A DNA stretch of 64,000 bases from Gymnopus androsaceus JB14 (taxonomy: Eukaryota > Basidiomycota > Agaricomycetes > Agaricales > Omphalotaceae). Each line of letters starts with the position of its first letter. The stretch's first letter is position 1. The stretch covers positions 28,777 through 92,776 of the forward strand of contig ML769653.1 of assembly GCA_009733575.1 (NCBI GenBank), written 5' to 3'. Made by a program: the position numbers and the translations under genes. Below are positions 36,741-47,539 of this stretch, piece by piece. The notes under the pieces were generated by a model. That model did no database searches and was not told the DNA's origin. It worked only from the letters and a program-made list of their open reading frames with translations.

Positions 36741-37269
36741 AGCGCATCGGCCTAAATTTTCAAGTAGCGGTTCAGGATGTATTCACAGTGCCCGTTCCAC
36801 AACTGAAAAGAACCCAACTTATCAGCACCACCAAGATCGTGTTTCCATGACACACATAGCAAAGTCACCGAGTGTGAGGTACTATATATACCACATAATG
36901 GAATCAAGCCAGGGCCACGAAGAGAACAAGAGGAAGGTGCAGCACACCGAAGACAGGGACTGTGGTAGTGGTGGTGGAAAGCATGTAAATCAATGTGGCC
37001 CGATTTGAGGATTATATGCCATGGTACTTCGTTTGTCTTTAAACTTTTTATGTCGATTGAAACCGTATACATCAAATGAACGAGGAGCCAGGCTCCCAAC
37101 AACGACGAATGAAGACAAAAGGCAAAGTTACAGTGGGCGCGCCCTAAGCTGTAAGCTCGGAACTCAAATCGCGCCGTGTGCTTCCACAGAAAGAAGAACG
37201 TCATGCAGATGATAAGAGTGGGTGGTATTATTACTATTAAAAAAAACAAGATATGCATACCATATATAG

Positions 37270-37365
37270 TGATGTCTATGGCGGCCCGAAGGGTGAAAAA
37301 ATAAAATGCCACGCGCTCACTAATCATTGCGCGCGCATATAATTCTATCAGTTTGCCGCGCACAT
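37270..37365 (+). repeat. Left terminal inverted repeat
   Basis: About 96 bp, inverted match of 47540-47634. It contains CACGCGCTCACTAAT and GCGCGCGCATAT; a second, degenerate copy of the same words (ACGCGCTCACTAATTATTGC at 37374 onward) follows inside, resembling repeated transposase-binding sites. Confidence 0.88.
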
Positions 37366-37528
37366 ATGAGGTTTACGCGCTCACTAATTATTGCACATTT
37401 GAGCTCAGTTCACGCGCACATATAATTTCTCAGTTCAGCACACATTTGGGTTGTAGCAAAAGATGAGATTATTTGAAATACGGGTATATAATAGATTCAA
37501 GTAACGTCGAAAGGAGAGTCAAGCGTTG

Positions 37529-37682
37529 AAAGGAAGCCAAAACGATTGCAGGATGCGGAACGCAATTAATAAGAAAGGAAGCCAAAACGAGTGTGGGATA
37601 TGGTATAAGGAAGCCAAAATGATTGCAGGATGCGGAACGCAATTAATAAGAAAGGAAGCCAAAACGAGTGTGGGATGTAGTA
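37529..37682. repeat. 77-bp tandem repeat, two units
   Basis: Two 77-bp units, each with the box AAGGAAGCCAAAA twice (near 37531, 37575, 37607 and 37652) separated by GGATGCGGAACGCAATTAAT. The repeat lies between the left terminal repeat and the BTB gene, so it may be subterminal element structure. Units differ at only a few bases. Confidence 0.85.
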
Positions 37683-37764
37683 TAATATGAAATGGTAGAG
37701 AATTACGACTGTCAAGACATCGAAAGCAATGATCATATGAGCAAGGAGTACTGGATAGACAGTT

Positions 37765-38817
37765 TCAAGTGGAATAAGCTGACATTGGAAGAAGGTCGAT
37801 CATCTTACCAATGACGTGGTGGAGGATGTCTGCATCAATATCACCAAAGGCAACATTCAAACTGTCGAGACCGATGTCTCGGCATTGAGAAGTAACGCCT
37901 TCAAATGGCAGCCCCTGCACAAACCCAACGGCTTCTGCGAATAACAAAGGACGGACCGGATTGATTAACTTCCTGCCAACCTCGATGAACCACAAGGTAT
38001 CCCAATATTCAGCACAGCGAGATTGGTCATGGTCAGCACCATAGTACCGACACTCTCTTGCACCGAACCCATTGTTGATTGGGGGTGGAATAGTTGCACG
38101 TCTAATCCGTTCAGTTTGCACACGTAGCTGTGCATTTGCCAGGATGCTCGCAGCCTGATAACCCATATTGACCCGCTCTTCAACAGTGTAACAATATGCA
38201 GGTCGAACAAAGAGTTCCTTGATGGAAGGCTCAACCCAACGACAGATGCCAAACTTCAGAGCAAGTCCGAGCTTTCGCGCAGGATCCAGGTTAAGCTGCT
38301 CAAGCTCATGTAGAACCCAGTCTGTGGCCTGTTTGGATATGAACAAAGAACCAACATAAAATAGGTCAACGAGTTGGCCTTCCGTGAACGTATGCTGCTC
38401 CCAAGGTCTAACATCGATATCTTTAGTCAAAAATCAAGACCAAGACTGCCATTGCCTACCCCAGGTGCATCCAATCCAAAAAAATTTCTAACTCTTGGGA
38501 ACAAACCCCAACGTAAATGGGCTCGACTTCGGTCCCCAGTATGTCAAAAGCTGCATGCGGGAGCTCAATTAGGCCTTTAATGCCCACCGCCAACTGCAAA
38601 AACCGTTCCATGTTAACGCGAAAGATTTTGTTTTCAGCCTTCAAAAATAATCAGGTTTGAATTTTCTTCAATGTTTAGTCTAACGTACTTGTAGCAGAAC
38701 CTCTTCTGGGTTCTTAAAGAACCGCGGGATTGTCTCCCAGCCTGTGTTCTTGTCTTTGAAAAGAGCATTAACAGCATTTGCTGATCCATAGTGGGCAGGA
38801 AGGAGGTGAGACTTCAT
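37765..38817 (-). CDS. BTB/POZ-domain protein carried by the element
   Basis: The ATG at 38817 gives MKSHLLPAHYGSANAVNALF. After an intron comes a BTB-like core: IFRVNMERFLQLAVG, AAFDILGTEVEPIYVG and LEIFLDWMHLG. Another intron leads to DVRPWEQHTFTEGQLVDLFY, FISKQATDWVLHELEQL and ARKLGLALKFGICRWVEPSI, the C-terminal extension usual in agaricomycete BTB proteins. The stop is at 37765. At CCCC 38459-38462 one C too many disturbs the splice phase. Such BTB proteins often act as substrate adaptors or oligomerising scaffolds; the role here is unknown. It is transcribed toward the left end and divergent from the integrase gene. Confidence 0.68.
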
Positions 38818-38975
38818 AAGTTATGGTAGTTGCGATGGTATGCTGGAAAAGGAATGATCTGAAGTTGAGCAATTTCTCTTCCCCAAAATCCCGGCTATAT
38901 CATTCATTTACATAATATTTGCCTCGCATTCACCTTGCATTCACCTCGCATTTTACCTTCATCCAGACTGCTTAA

Positions 38976-41072
38976 ATGTCTTTACCCCCACTTCCTTCAC
39001 GCGAAACACCCTGGTCAGCACATGTCTATAATGCAGATCATCTCCTGCGGGAATTTTACCGTCGCCCAATTGAGGTCCTTGCACAAGGAAACTATAACCT
39101 CCATCGGATTGAACAGCACCGCAATACTGTACTCAACGATGCCATTCCCTTGCTATTGGAAATGGAAGATGCTGCTGCCAATGAAGGCCTACCTTACGAA
39201 TGGCTGTCTGAGTGCGCAGAGCACTTTGGCAGAGTTGTTGTAGAACTAGAAAATGCAGTCAAAAGTGCAACAGGGTAAGTTGTATTTTATTTTTAAGGAT
39301 TTCTGATAATTTACACCAAGATATAGCCAGTCTTCTCATATTAATCATCTCAACCCTATTCACAACGAACGGAATGGCAAACGCGGATGCCCTAGAAAAG
39401 TTATCGATCCTACTTTCCTTCAAACAGCTTTTAATCCAAGTAGACATATAAAGCTCTGACAGCTTGCGCATCAACTAGGGGTACACCCACAGACCGTGAA
39501 AGCAAGACTTCGACAGAATAATATTGACTATCAGTTTTCAACCATATCAGACCACGAGTTGGATATTCTAGTGCGACAGTTCCGTCAGAAGAAACCTGAT
39601 GCTGGGGTACAGTATTTGACAGGATTTCTTTGCTCTCGTGGCCTTTGGTTGCAGAGAAGGCGAATCATTGACTCTCTTGCTCGAATTGACAAACTGGGTC
39701 ACTCTCTCCGTCGTTGCCGTCGTGCCAAAATTGACCGACGGCCATATAAGGTTTCAAGACCCAATGCCCTCTGGCATATTGACGGTCATCACAAACTCAT
39801 TATGTGGGGTTTTGTGATCCATGGCTGCATAGATGGTTATTCAAGGATCGTGCGTTCATTTTTTAATTGTTTTTCTTTCAGTTGTAACAATGGCTTCTGA
39901 TAGATAACGGGTCTGCGAACTAGTACCAACAATCGACCGTCAACGGTATTGAGAATGTTCCTGAAAGCCATCAGGAAATACGGTATGCCCTCCCGTCTTC
40001 GAGGAGATTGAGGATGGGAGAATAAGCTAGTTTCCATTCTTATCATCATCAAACGAGGTCGTAACCGAGGCAGCTTTTTATGGGGATCTTCCACTCGGAA
40101 TACCCGTATTGAGCGTCTCTGGCTTGAGATTGGCACTCAATTTGCTCGAGCCTGGCATGCATTCTTTTCTTGACTCAAGGAATTACATGGTCTGGATCGA
40201 ACTAATCCACATCACTTATGGCTCCTTCATCTCCTTTTTCTTGATTCCATTAACCAGGACTGTGATGAGTTTCAAGAACAATGGAACGCACATCCTATTT
40301 CATGCGAGGGCCACGGTCAAAGTCCACAGGTCTGTCTTCTTGCTCATCCTCAATACTCCATCACCTGTGCTAAAGTAATCGCATTAATCAGGATATGTTT
40401 TTTCTCGGTCAATTACAACATGGTTTATATGACGACTGCCGAGGAGTTCATCCTGATCTGCTCAACCATTTCTATGGAGTGACTGAAAAGCCTGTTTGAC
40501 ATCTACCTCATCAAACTGGTGCAGGTCATCCAGCCGATGAAGAAGAGCCTGAAGAGTGGCATGGAATCAATGGTGGAGATGGTGAAGACATTCTTGAGTC
40601 TGAGGAAGAAGAAGAGTGGCATGGAATAGAAGATAGCAAGGATGGCAAGGAACATTTTGAGGAGTGGTACGGCGTGAATGGTGATGAAGATTTTGATTTG
40701 ATGGGTGCTGAGGATTTTCCAGATTACGCCACTCTAGTAAACTGGATTGGCGAGGAAGATGATAGCGAATTCAACCAGGAGCCAATCAATGTTCCCAAAC
40801 ATGCAGATCCCTTTCAAGATGAAGGACTCCGCACTGTTTTTCATCGCTCTTTAGCTCTTCTGCAAGATACAGGAGCTACTCCCCTAGGATATGGCATACA
40901 TCGTACAGAGTGGAACAATATAGGCTATCCATCATTTGGTACGATCCGTACAAGTCTCAGTGGAAGGAAGGAGCTTCGTATAGCTCTTCCAGATTCAATC
41001 TGGAGGCCTCGTTCAGTTCAGTGGGTGCAGGGGTTGTACTTGATGAACCAGTTGTTAGATGAACAAAACTAA
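38976..41072 (+). pseudogene. Integrase-core (DDE/RNase H-like) transposase candidate, interrupted by in-frame TGA codons
   Basis: The ATG at 38976 gives MSLPPLPSRETPWSAHVYNA. An N-terminal all-alpha part is followed by a helix-turn-helix-like stretch (QLAHQLGVHPQTVKARLRQN). The integrase core then has WHIDGHHKLIMWGFVIHGCI with DGYSRIV, RTSTNNRPSTVLRMFLKAIR, the second Asp in RGD before GWENK, and Glu in TRIERLWLEIGTQFARAWH. This class is common in agaricomycete genomes. Acidic repeats (EEWHGI, EEWYGV) come near the C-terminus, which ends NQLLDEQN. TGA codons at 39457, 40009, 40171 and 40497 all sit in an otherwise continuous frame at places where Arg (CGA) fits. Introns near 39275, 39850 and 40330 are intact. 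As read it makes no full protein. Confidence 0.75.
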
Positions 41073-41170
41073 TCCATAATTTGAGAATGTTTCGAGAATG
41101 CGGTTTGCTGCGGTAAGCTGTGAGCTTCAAAATTCCGACAGTCGATTGTTCGGGCCATTTCCGAGGCTTT

Positions 41171-41222
41171 GTTTGTTCAGGCATCTGGGATCGGGGGAGC
41201 AATCCCAGATGCTTGAACAAAC
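41171..41222. repeat. Hairpin with 21-bp arms
   Basis: Arms 41171-41191 and 41202-41222 (starting GTTTGTTCAGGCATCTGG) match at 20 of 21 positions around a 10-bp loop CGGGGGAGCA. It lies directly before the 80-bp palindrome. Confidence 0.9.
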
Positions 41223-41248
41223 ACCGGCAGCAAAGTAGTCACGAGAAT

Positions 41249-41328
41249 TTGGCTTGTGACAAAAAAGGAAGGAGATTTCCTGACTCAATTGAGTCAGGAA
41301 ATCTCCTTCCTTTTTCGCCACAAGCCAA
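41249..41328. repeat. 80-bp near-perfect palindrome
   Basis: Arms 41249-41288 and 41289-41328 have no loop and match at 38 of 40 positions. The centre is TGACTCAATTGAGTCA, flanked by AGGAAGGAGATTTCC and its complement; outer arms are TTGGCTTGTG. Both mismatches are transitions. Such a structure is expected to extrude or fold in single-stranded DNA or RNA. Confidence 0.93.
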
Positions 41329-41349
41329 CATTTGACCCTGACCGCCATC

Positions 41350-41850
41350 TTCAAATCTTCTACTCCTAAACACTCTACCAGCTGGACAATCTCCAAGGAG
41401 TCCTTTGGCTAATGCTTGAACCATTGTTGCACTGTGTATCCATGGACGATTCACCAAAAGGCAGGAAAATCGGAGAGGAGTGGACTTCGAATGGCGTTCA
41501 GTATACCATTGGCCACAAAGCACGTTTACGCAGAGCACATTTCTCCTTCTGCGTTTACAACAACTCAAACCGGTACTGGTATGGGAGCCACAGGTAGTTC
41601 TGCACTGACACAGACTACCCCTGCTTCAACTCTACGACGACCAGCTGGATCTCTGAGGAGTCCTTTGGCTAATGTTCGAAATGTTGTCGCGATGTGGAAA
41701 GAACGTACTCCCATGCGTAATGAGCACGAAAGGTGCACGTGCCTTCGCGTCTCTCTTTGCAGCCCACCATCATCTCATGTTATCATTTCTCGAATGGTCT
41801 CCTGTTCCTGCCATTCCTCCTCCCCCATATCCGAAGCTGGATAGAGTCGT
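41350..41850 (+). other. Coding-like fragment with an internal direct repeat
   Basis: A 142-codon plus frame (41416-41844) includes SALTQTTPASTLRRPAGSLR then SPLANVRNVVAMWKERTP, which looks like part of a real fungal protein. The core ACCAGCTGG...GGAGTCCTTTGGCTAATG occurs at about 41375-41413 and again at about 41640-41677, so the segment was partly duplicated. No family assigned; probably a gene fragment inside the element, cut off by the palindromes on its left. Confidence 0.4.
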
Positions 41851-41886
41851 AAAAGTGTCAGTTCCAGGGTTAACTCAAATTAGCCC

Positions 41887-42516
41887 ATGCATCAACGAAA
41901 CCGTCCTAGCGCACTCGACGTCTCCTTCAGAGATGGAACCCACTACATCCCCGTGAAATCCAGCGTGCTCCCGCCTCTCCCTCCGCCGCCCCAGTCTCAG
42001 GCTTCAAAGAGAAAGTTCAAGGGGAACGACGTCAGTACTATGTATATTTATGCAATCTTTCAGTATCATCCAACTATCAACAGCGTGAGCATACACCGAA
42101 GAAGGTGAAACTTCCTCCCGGTAAGTAATGATACTAATATCCTCATATTCTAACACTCAATTTTTGTTTGTCTCCGAGCAGTGTGTTACTTTCAACTTCC
42201 AACCACAGATTTTGCCGAGGAATCTGCCGATTTAGCGATTGCTGTGAAGACGAAGATGATGAGGATCAGGGCAAACCCACTCGCAACCTCTGGGATTTTA
42301 CTATCTACGACTCCAATCACAAAGACCAGTACATACCGCTCTCTTCATTCGAAAAACCCGATAGCGCGGATTGTACATTCAAAGCTTTCGGCAATGTCAC
42401 CGCGTTTGTGGAGAACGAGGAAGATGAGGGTCAGGAAGCTGATCTACCTGATGTTATCCAGCCCATCCTGCTCAGCCCCATCTTAAGTGTAGCTTTGGAC
42501 TATACCAAAAGACATG
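41887..42516 (+). pseudogene. Fragment resembling the N-terminus of a DNMT1-type DNA cytosine methyltransferase
   Basis: One frame gives RRPSALDVSF-like sequence (as RPSALDVSFRDGTHYIPVKS), then PPLPPPPQSQASKRKFKGND. A later exon gives DEDDEDQGKPTRNLWDFTIY, DSNHKDQYIPLSSFE, KAFGNVTAFVENEEDEGQEA and LLSPILSVALDYTK. That second block looks like the replication-foci (RFD) region of agaricomycete DNMT1 proteins. After 42516 the similarity ends; no BAH or catalytic motifs (PCQ, ENV) occur in the window. It therefore looks like a captured 5' piece of a host gene. I know the family only from memory here, and a chance likeness of an acidic region is possible. Confidence 0.42.
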
Positions 42517-42519
42517 CGT

Positions 42520-43107
42520 ACATGTCTTCATTCTTTATCTTTCATGTTCCTAGCGGTATCGTTATCCCTAATCTCACGTTCTTTTGGGTTTATTTACTAG
42601 AACAGCCGGAGATGCAGATGCAGGTGTCTCTCCTACACCGGAAGTCCCTGTCGGAGGCGGAGATGATAGCGGTGGCCTTTTTGGACTTCGACGTAGAGTG
42701 AGGTTCGCTGATCTAGCTGCTTCTTGATTGTTTTCTCACGTTTTACTCTTTTCAGACATTACATCTTGGAACGTTATACTACCTCAATGTCCACACAGAA
42801 CCTCCTTATCGATGGCAAAGATGGCAGGCTCTACTCTACCGACACACGCTCCTCCTATCCTGGCTGGCTCCAAGCTCTCCGTCTTCTACTGGCAGAGCTC
42901 CATTAGGTCGCGCAGTTGTTCAGCTGGATTTGGTCAATTGCTTTGCAGTTGAAAGTGCGCTTAGTTTGAGCCACCCTTGCGCCTGAGACAATCGCAATAC
43001 TGGAGTTGACACCAGCTTGATGGAGTCGTTGGTGCTGTTTTGGATGGTATATGGCGATGGAGTAGAACATTTGGCTTGCAAAAGCTTGGTAGATAGGCAG
43101 AGGTGGA
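42520..43107 (+). other. Coding-like sequence, unassigned
   Basis: Short plausible frames occur (for example GGGDDSGGLFGLRRRVRFAD near 42650-42710 and LNVHTEPPYRWQRWQALLYR near 42785), but they do not join into a gene I recognise. Probably pieces of captured or decayed genes. Confidence 0.3.
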
Positions 43108-44250
43108 TTGGATGGATATGGTAGGTTGTTCCTTCTAATCACTTTTCTTATTCATCTTGAAATTACTCTACAGGGAAGCGATAAATACTCCGCCTACGCC
43201 AACTCTCTCTTGTACTCATTCCATTACTCCCTCTCCTCGCTCACCCAAACTGTTACTCGGCGCTCTGGATCCCCCACAGGTTCTATCTGTACGATCATGT
43301 CAATGGATTCCCATTTGAGCGTGTCTTCAACTGCATCAAGTGGGACCGGAAGTCGTAGCACTGTCTATGTGCCACCAATAGCCGACATACCTGAAATGTC
43401 TGCTGCCGCTGATGATGACTTGTATGACTCCGAATCTGATCACGGAAGGGCGAATTCTTCTTCCTCTGGAACAGGGAAGTATCTCTCTCTCCTTTTGTCT
43501 CCGTCAGCCTCATCTGGAAGCGGGGCTCGAAGACCATCAACGTTCATCTCTTTGTACCACTCGCATACCGTGGACGACACTGTCATCAATGGAGATGAAT
43601 ATGTCTATTGTGGGGATTCTCATGCGATCCCTAGTCATAGACTCAGTAGTCGGAGCTTGAGGAGAAGTGGAAGTATGACTGATTTGGGTAGCGATGCTTT
43701 GCAGAGTAACAGGTCCTCTGCCCATGAAGAAAGCAATGAACAGTTCTTTACTGCGGGGATGAGTAGCACTGCACAGAGGAGCTCAGTGTATTCTTCAGCA
43801 GAATTGTATTCATTGAGGACTGGAACGGGAACTGGAACTGGAACGAGAACATTCACAGGTCTGACTAGCAGTGGACTGGCTGGCACTGGAATGACGGGAA
43901 CTTATATGAGAACGGGAACGTGGACTGGAACGGAAACTGGCACAAGAGTTTCAGAGACAACAAGATTTACTCGTACTAGCGCTACTAGTCCTGGCACTTA
44001 GGCAACGAGGTGCAACAACGAGGAGTTAGCTTTTCCTCCAGTTGAACAAGCGCTAGTAGAAGCAATAGCGCTAGCTTCGCTCGAGACTCTGAAGATTACT
44101 CTGGCTCTGGATCGGCCATTCAAAGTGGACCTCTTAGCGATACGCGGTCAAGCAAGACAGATTATGATGTCTGCCCATTGTCCGACCTGTCAGAGTTGAC
44201 GAGTCAGATGACATATACTTCAACGTTGTCTTGGATGTCGGGAAGCATGT
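43108..44250 (+). CDS. Ser/Thr/Gly-rich low-complexity protein or fragment
   Basis: The frame is open from 43108 to the TAG at 43999-44001, with SVSSTASSGTGSRSTVYVPP, SSRSLRRSGSMTDLGSDALQ and a run of repeated Thr-Gly (RTGTGTGTGTRTFTG, later GTWTGTETGTR). Natural-looking sequence continues in another frame (SDTRSSKTDYDVCPLSDLSE, TSTLSWMSGSM) to about 44250, so the original protein was probably longer and is now frameshifted. No family recognised. It may belong with the fragment at 41350-41850. Confidence 0.4.
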
Positions 44251-45308
44251 GATGCCTTCTGGTCCCTCATTGTCTTTGTTGGACTCAGGTAGTGACGGTG
44301 AAAAGTTTGTGATGGCGCATCTGATTCTACTAGTCTATCTTCTTGGCTCTTGCACTTGTTACTGTGTATTATCTTATGATTGGGAATATAGGTGTCACGT
44401 TTAATACATGGAATCCCAATATAATGAGACCTGGAAATGTATGGATTCGTTTGATGACACGTATGAGCATGTCATGGAATCATACATCTCTCTCTCTCTT
44501 CTTCCTCGCTCTCCATTCCGCCATCTTGATAACTCAAAGCAAGTGGGTCAATTAGTTCAATGCTTTTAGCACTCCAAGAATGCTGCTAAGGACAATGGTT
44601 CAATGGTCAATCTATTTCAGGAAGCCAAATTTTGACTGAACCGCTGAGACCACGACAACCATTTGACCATCTCCGCCTAATCCCTTGCCTCTTTTGAATG
44701 AGATAAGAGAAATGGGAGAGATCTCGGAAATTTGTGCAATGAGGCCTATTGGAATCCATCCGTCTCTTTTTTACTATGGTTGGTCCCAGATAATACTGCT
44801 TGACCTCTGATCTCTCATTGAGTCTTGCTGCCGGAACCTTTGCATCTTTTTGATTATCCCCCACTTTCTCGAGAATCCAGCAGCAGTTTCCGTTTGACTC
44901 CATTAGAGCACTCAATGATGCTCTCATTGATGAATTATCTCAGTGTTTTGCATCTGGACCATCTAGTAAACATTTGGATTATCGACTAGGTGATCCAGGC
45001 CATCAGCCTCAATGTGAATGCAGAAGATTTGAATTGTCCCCAGTGCAGATGCCTCCCAAATTCAATTGAGATTTGGGAGAGTTTTTTGAATTCAATCGGG
45101 TATGTTTACTTCTACTAAAGTTGTCATTAGAATAGCTGATATTTCAAAAGAACAGTACAGTCACTACTGTGGAGATAATTGGTCTGTTTTGGATCATGGC
45201 TTCATCAACTCGCTAAAGTTGAGAAGACTCCCACGTTTACTTTCTTTTATTCTTCCAACTTCTCTCATTCTCAACACTAACACTCTTTATTCGACACTCA
45301 TTTGTAAA
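44251..45308. other. No gene recognised
   Basis: Only short frames. It contains a CT repeat (TCTCTCTCTC near 44490) and A/T-rich stretches; it precedes the gene at 45309 and presumably holds its promoter. Confidence 0.4.
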
Positions 45309-47050
45309 TGGCAAAACAGAAGAAGCTAAAGAAAACTCTTCTGGTCAAAACACAGCGGAAAAAGCCTGAACGTGATGGTCAACCCCGTAGGTCGACTCGA
45401 GGACGGGGTCCGCTGGTGCTGCCTGCAAATGACCTTCCATCCTCTGATGATTGAGTTTCCTCCTCTGAGAATGTTGAGGCTGAGGGGATTTCTGGCTTGG
45501 GTGCTGCCTTGGAAAGTTTCAGGACTTTTCGAGAGACCAGTGACAGCACCACTCTAGTTGACACTCTTACCTCTATGAGTAATGGTCTTCTTGGTGCCCC
45601 GGACAACGAGGCTGAGCATGACAATGATTATGCTGCAGCTGAGGCCGAAACTAGTCACGGTATCTGTTGTACTGCTGCCCGCAAAGTGGGTGGAAAGCGT
45701 GTATCTGCTGCTCACCCAGCGGGCAAGGGAAAAGGCAAGGGGAAAGAGGTATTTGTTACTTAATTATTGCTTTTACATCCTTTGTGCTGACGTTTATAAT
45801 AGAAAGATAGCAGCTTCCCAGTGGAGTCGATTTTGATTTGCCCAGACGGAATCATCTCTCTTGGTGCAGATGTATGTGTTTTATGCCATTCGGAATATTT
45901 CTGTGTAATAACTTCCTATGCTATTGCAGCAAGACGTTGCCAAAGTCAAGGATGAATTGGCTGTCAATATGGGCGGCCGCTACTTTGCACTCCCGACCCA
46001 AGTCAAAAGAGCAGCCACAACATTGTCAGTTTCAGCGTTGACCAGTTATAGTCAAGAAGGTCTTGCTGTAACGGACTCTAACGGTGGGCTCCAATTTGAC
46101 AGGACATGGACTAAAGAGGAAGTGATTGCGTATCTTTTCGAGAAACTACCTCTTGCAACCAGACTGCTACACCAACGAGAGGAAGCTACAGGATGCCCAA
46201 GCATTTTAACCTGTAACAAGCAAGGGCACTTTATTAGACTAGCTGGCATTGCACTACCCGATGGTGAACAAATCTTCCGCTGCACTCAGAAGGCTGGTCG
46301 AAGCTTTCATGGCACCGTTTTGATCCTTAGTAAGTATATGATTAGTAATGTATGCACTCTTCTTCACTGATGTAATTGCTTCAGCTTCGCGTCAAAAGAT
46401 TACTAGTGCAGAGCGAGAACAGTTGCAGCGAGAAACGGCCCTCCAGCAAGGCAATGATGCAGTTTGCGTCAGCGACTGGGATGATCTAGACGCCGAAGGT
46501 GAATCAGAGAACGAGACTCATGCTCAACCTGTGTGCAAACGGAAGCGCAGCTGCATTGAGTCTGATGAAGAGGTCGAGTCAGAAACTGAGGTGGAGACTC
46601 AACTTACAAGCTCTAGTCCCTCTCCGCCTCTCAAGAAGTGCAAGCTTCGATCGCAACGTGGTGAGGACATTTTTATCTGAGAAACTGGCCTATTACTGAT
46701 GCCTAAAAACAGTCGAATCCCGTGTTCAGCCTGAGACCAACGAAGCCCAGGAGTTCAGTGAGCAGGACGCATAGTACTGTCAAAGTGATTTACTGATGAT
46801 TGTGACAGACGAAGCAGGTGACAGCAATTCCCATAGAACCGCCACCTCTGTAGATCCCAGCACCAAAGCAGCAGCTCCATCCAACCATTCGATCACCACC
46901 CCCGTGGATCCCAGTATCGAAGCAGGTCCATCCAACTCTGCGGTCACGCCTGAGCTCCCGGCAATGCCAGGAAACCGTTGGAATCCCGACTGGCATGCTT
47001 TAGCCCTCCAACATTCTACTTGGGAATTGACCACCAATCTCGACTTCTAG
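45309..47050 (+). CDS. Unrecognised nuclear-type protein of the element
   Basis: The ATG at 45309 begins MAKQKKLKKTLLVKTQRKKP, very basic and nuclear-signal-like, then RRSTRGRGPLVLPANDLPSS. A TGA at 45452 interrupts an otherwise continuous frame where CGA would fit. Exons then join cleanly: SSFPVESILICPDGIISLGA; DVAKVKDELAVNMGGRYFAL with PTQVKRAATTLS; TWTKEEVIAYLFEKLPLATR; GCPSILTCNKQGHFIRLAGI; QKAGRSFHGTVLIL; an acidic/basic stretch (KRKRSCIESDEEVESETEVE); and a Pro/Ser-rich end NRWNPDWHALALQHSTWELT. The central globular part of about 130 residues looks conserved but I do not recognise it. It is the last gene before the right end. If the TGA is real, translation would need a later start or the gene is dead. 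Confidence 0.55.
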
Positions 47051-47091
47051 TGTCGCTGCTTTTGTTTTCATTTATACCCAATGCTTACCTT

Positions 47092-47231
47092 GATGCAGAC
47101 CGCATCCTTACCTTCAGCTCTACAAATACCGACTCTTTTAATGATTTTTTCTCTCCCCGATGCAGACCGCATCCTTACCTTCTACTTTACAAGTACTGAC
47201 TCTTTTAATGATTTTTTCTCTCCCCGATGCA
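47092..47231. repeat. 67-bp tandem duplication
   Basis: Units at 47092-47158 and 47159-47225, followed by the start of a third (GATGCAG at 47226). Each carries GACTCTTTTAATGATTTTTT and CTCTCCCCGATGCAG, so a pyrimidine tract with an AG (acceptor-like) is repeated. It follows the stop codon of the upstream gene. Confidence 0.88.
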
Positions 47232-47539
47232 GCCTCAACATCTGGCATGCAGATATCATACATTCTTCCCACTGTCTCTCCAGTCCTTTGCACTACTTCT
47301 CGCTCTACATATGAGTATACCCTCTTTTACTTATGGTTTTCCATTAGCGGTAGCCCCTCTGGCTTCATATCAATTCAATGAATTCGCTGGTATCTTCAAA
47401 ATGACGGACTCGGAGTATATAACAGTTGTGAGACTTATGGTAAGTTAAGCTTGCAAACCGGGTCTAATGTGTGCGCGCTGGAAAATTTATTTGAGCGCGC
47501 AAAACCTAACTTGATAAGTTAGCGTGCAAGTTACGTCTA

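Noticed and set aside
37529..37682. CRISPR-like array
   Set aside because: Only two 77-bp tandem units with no unique spacers, in a fungal genome; ordinary tandem repeat.
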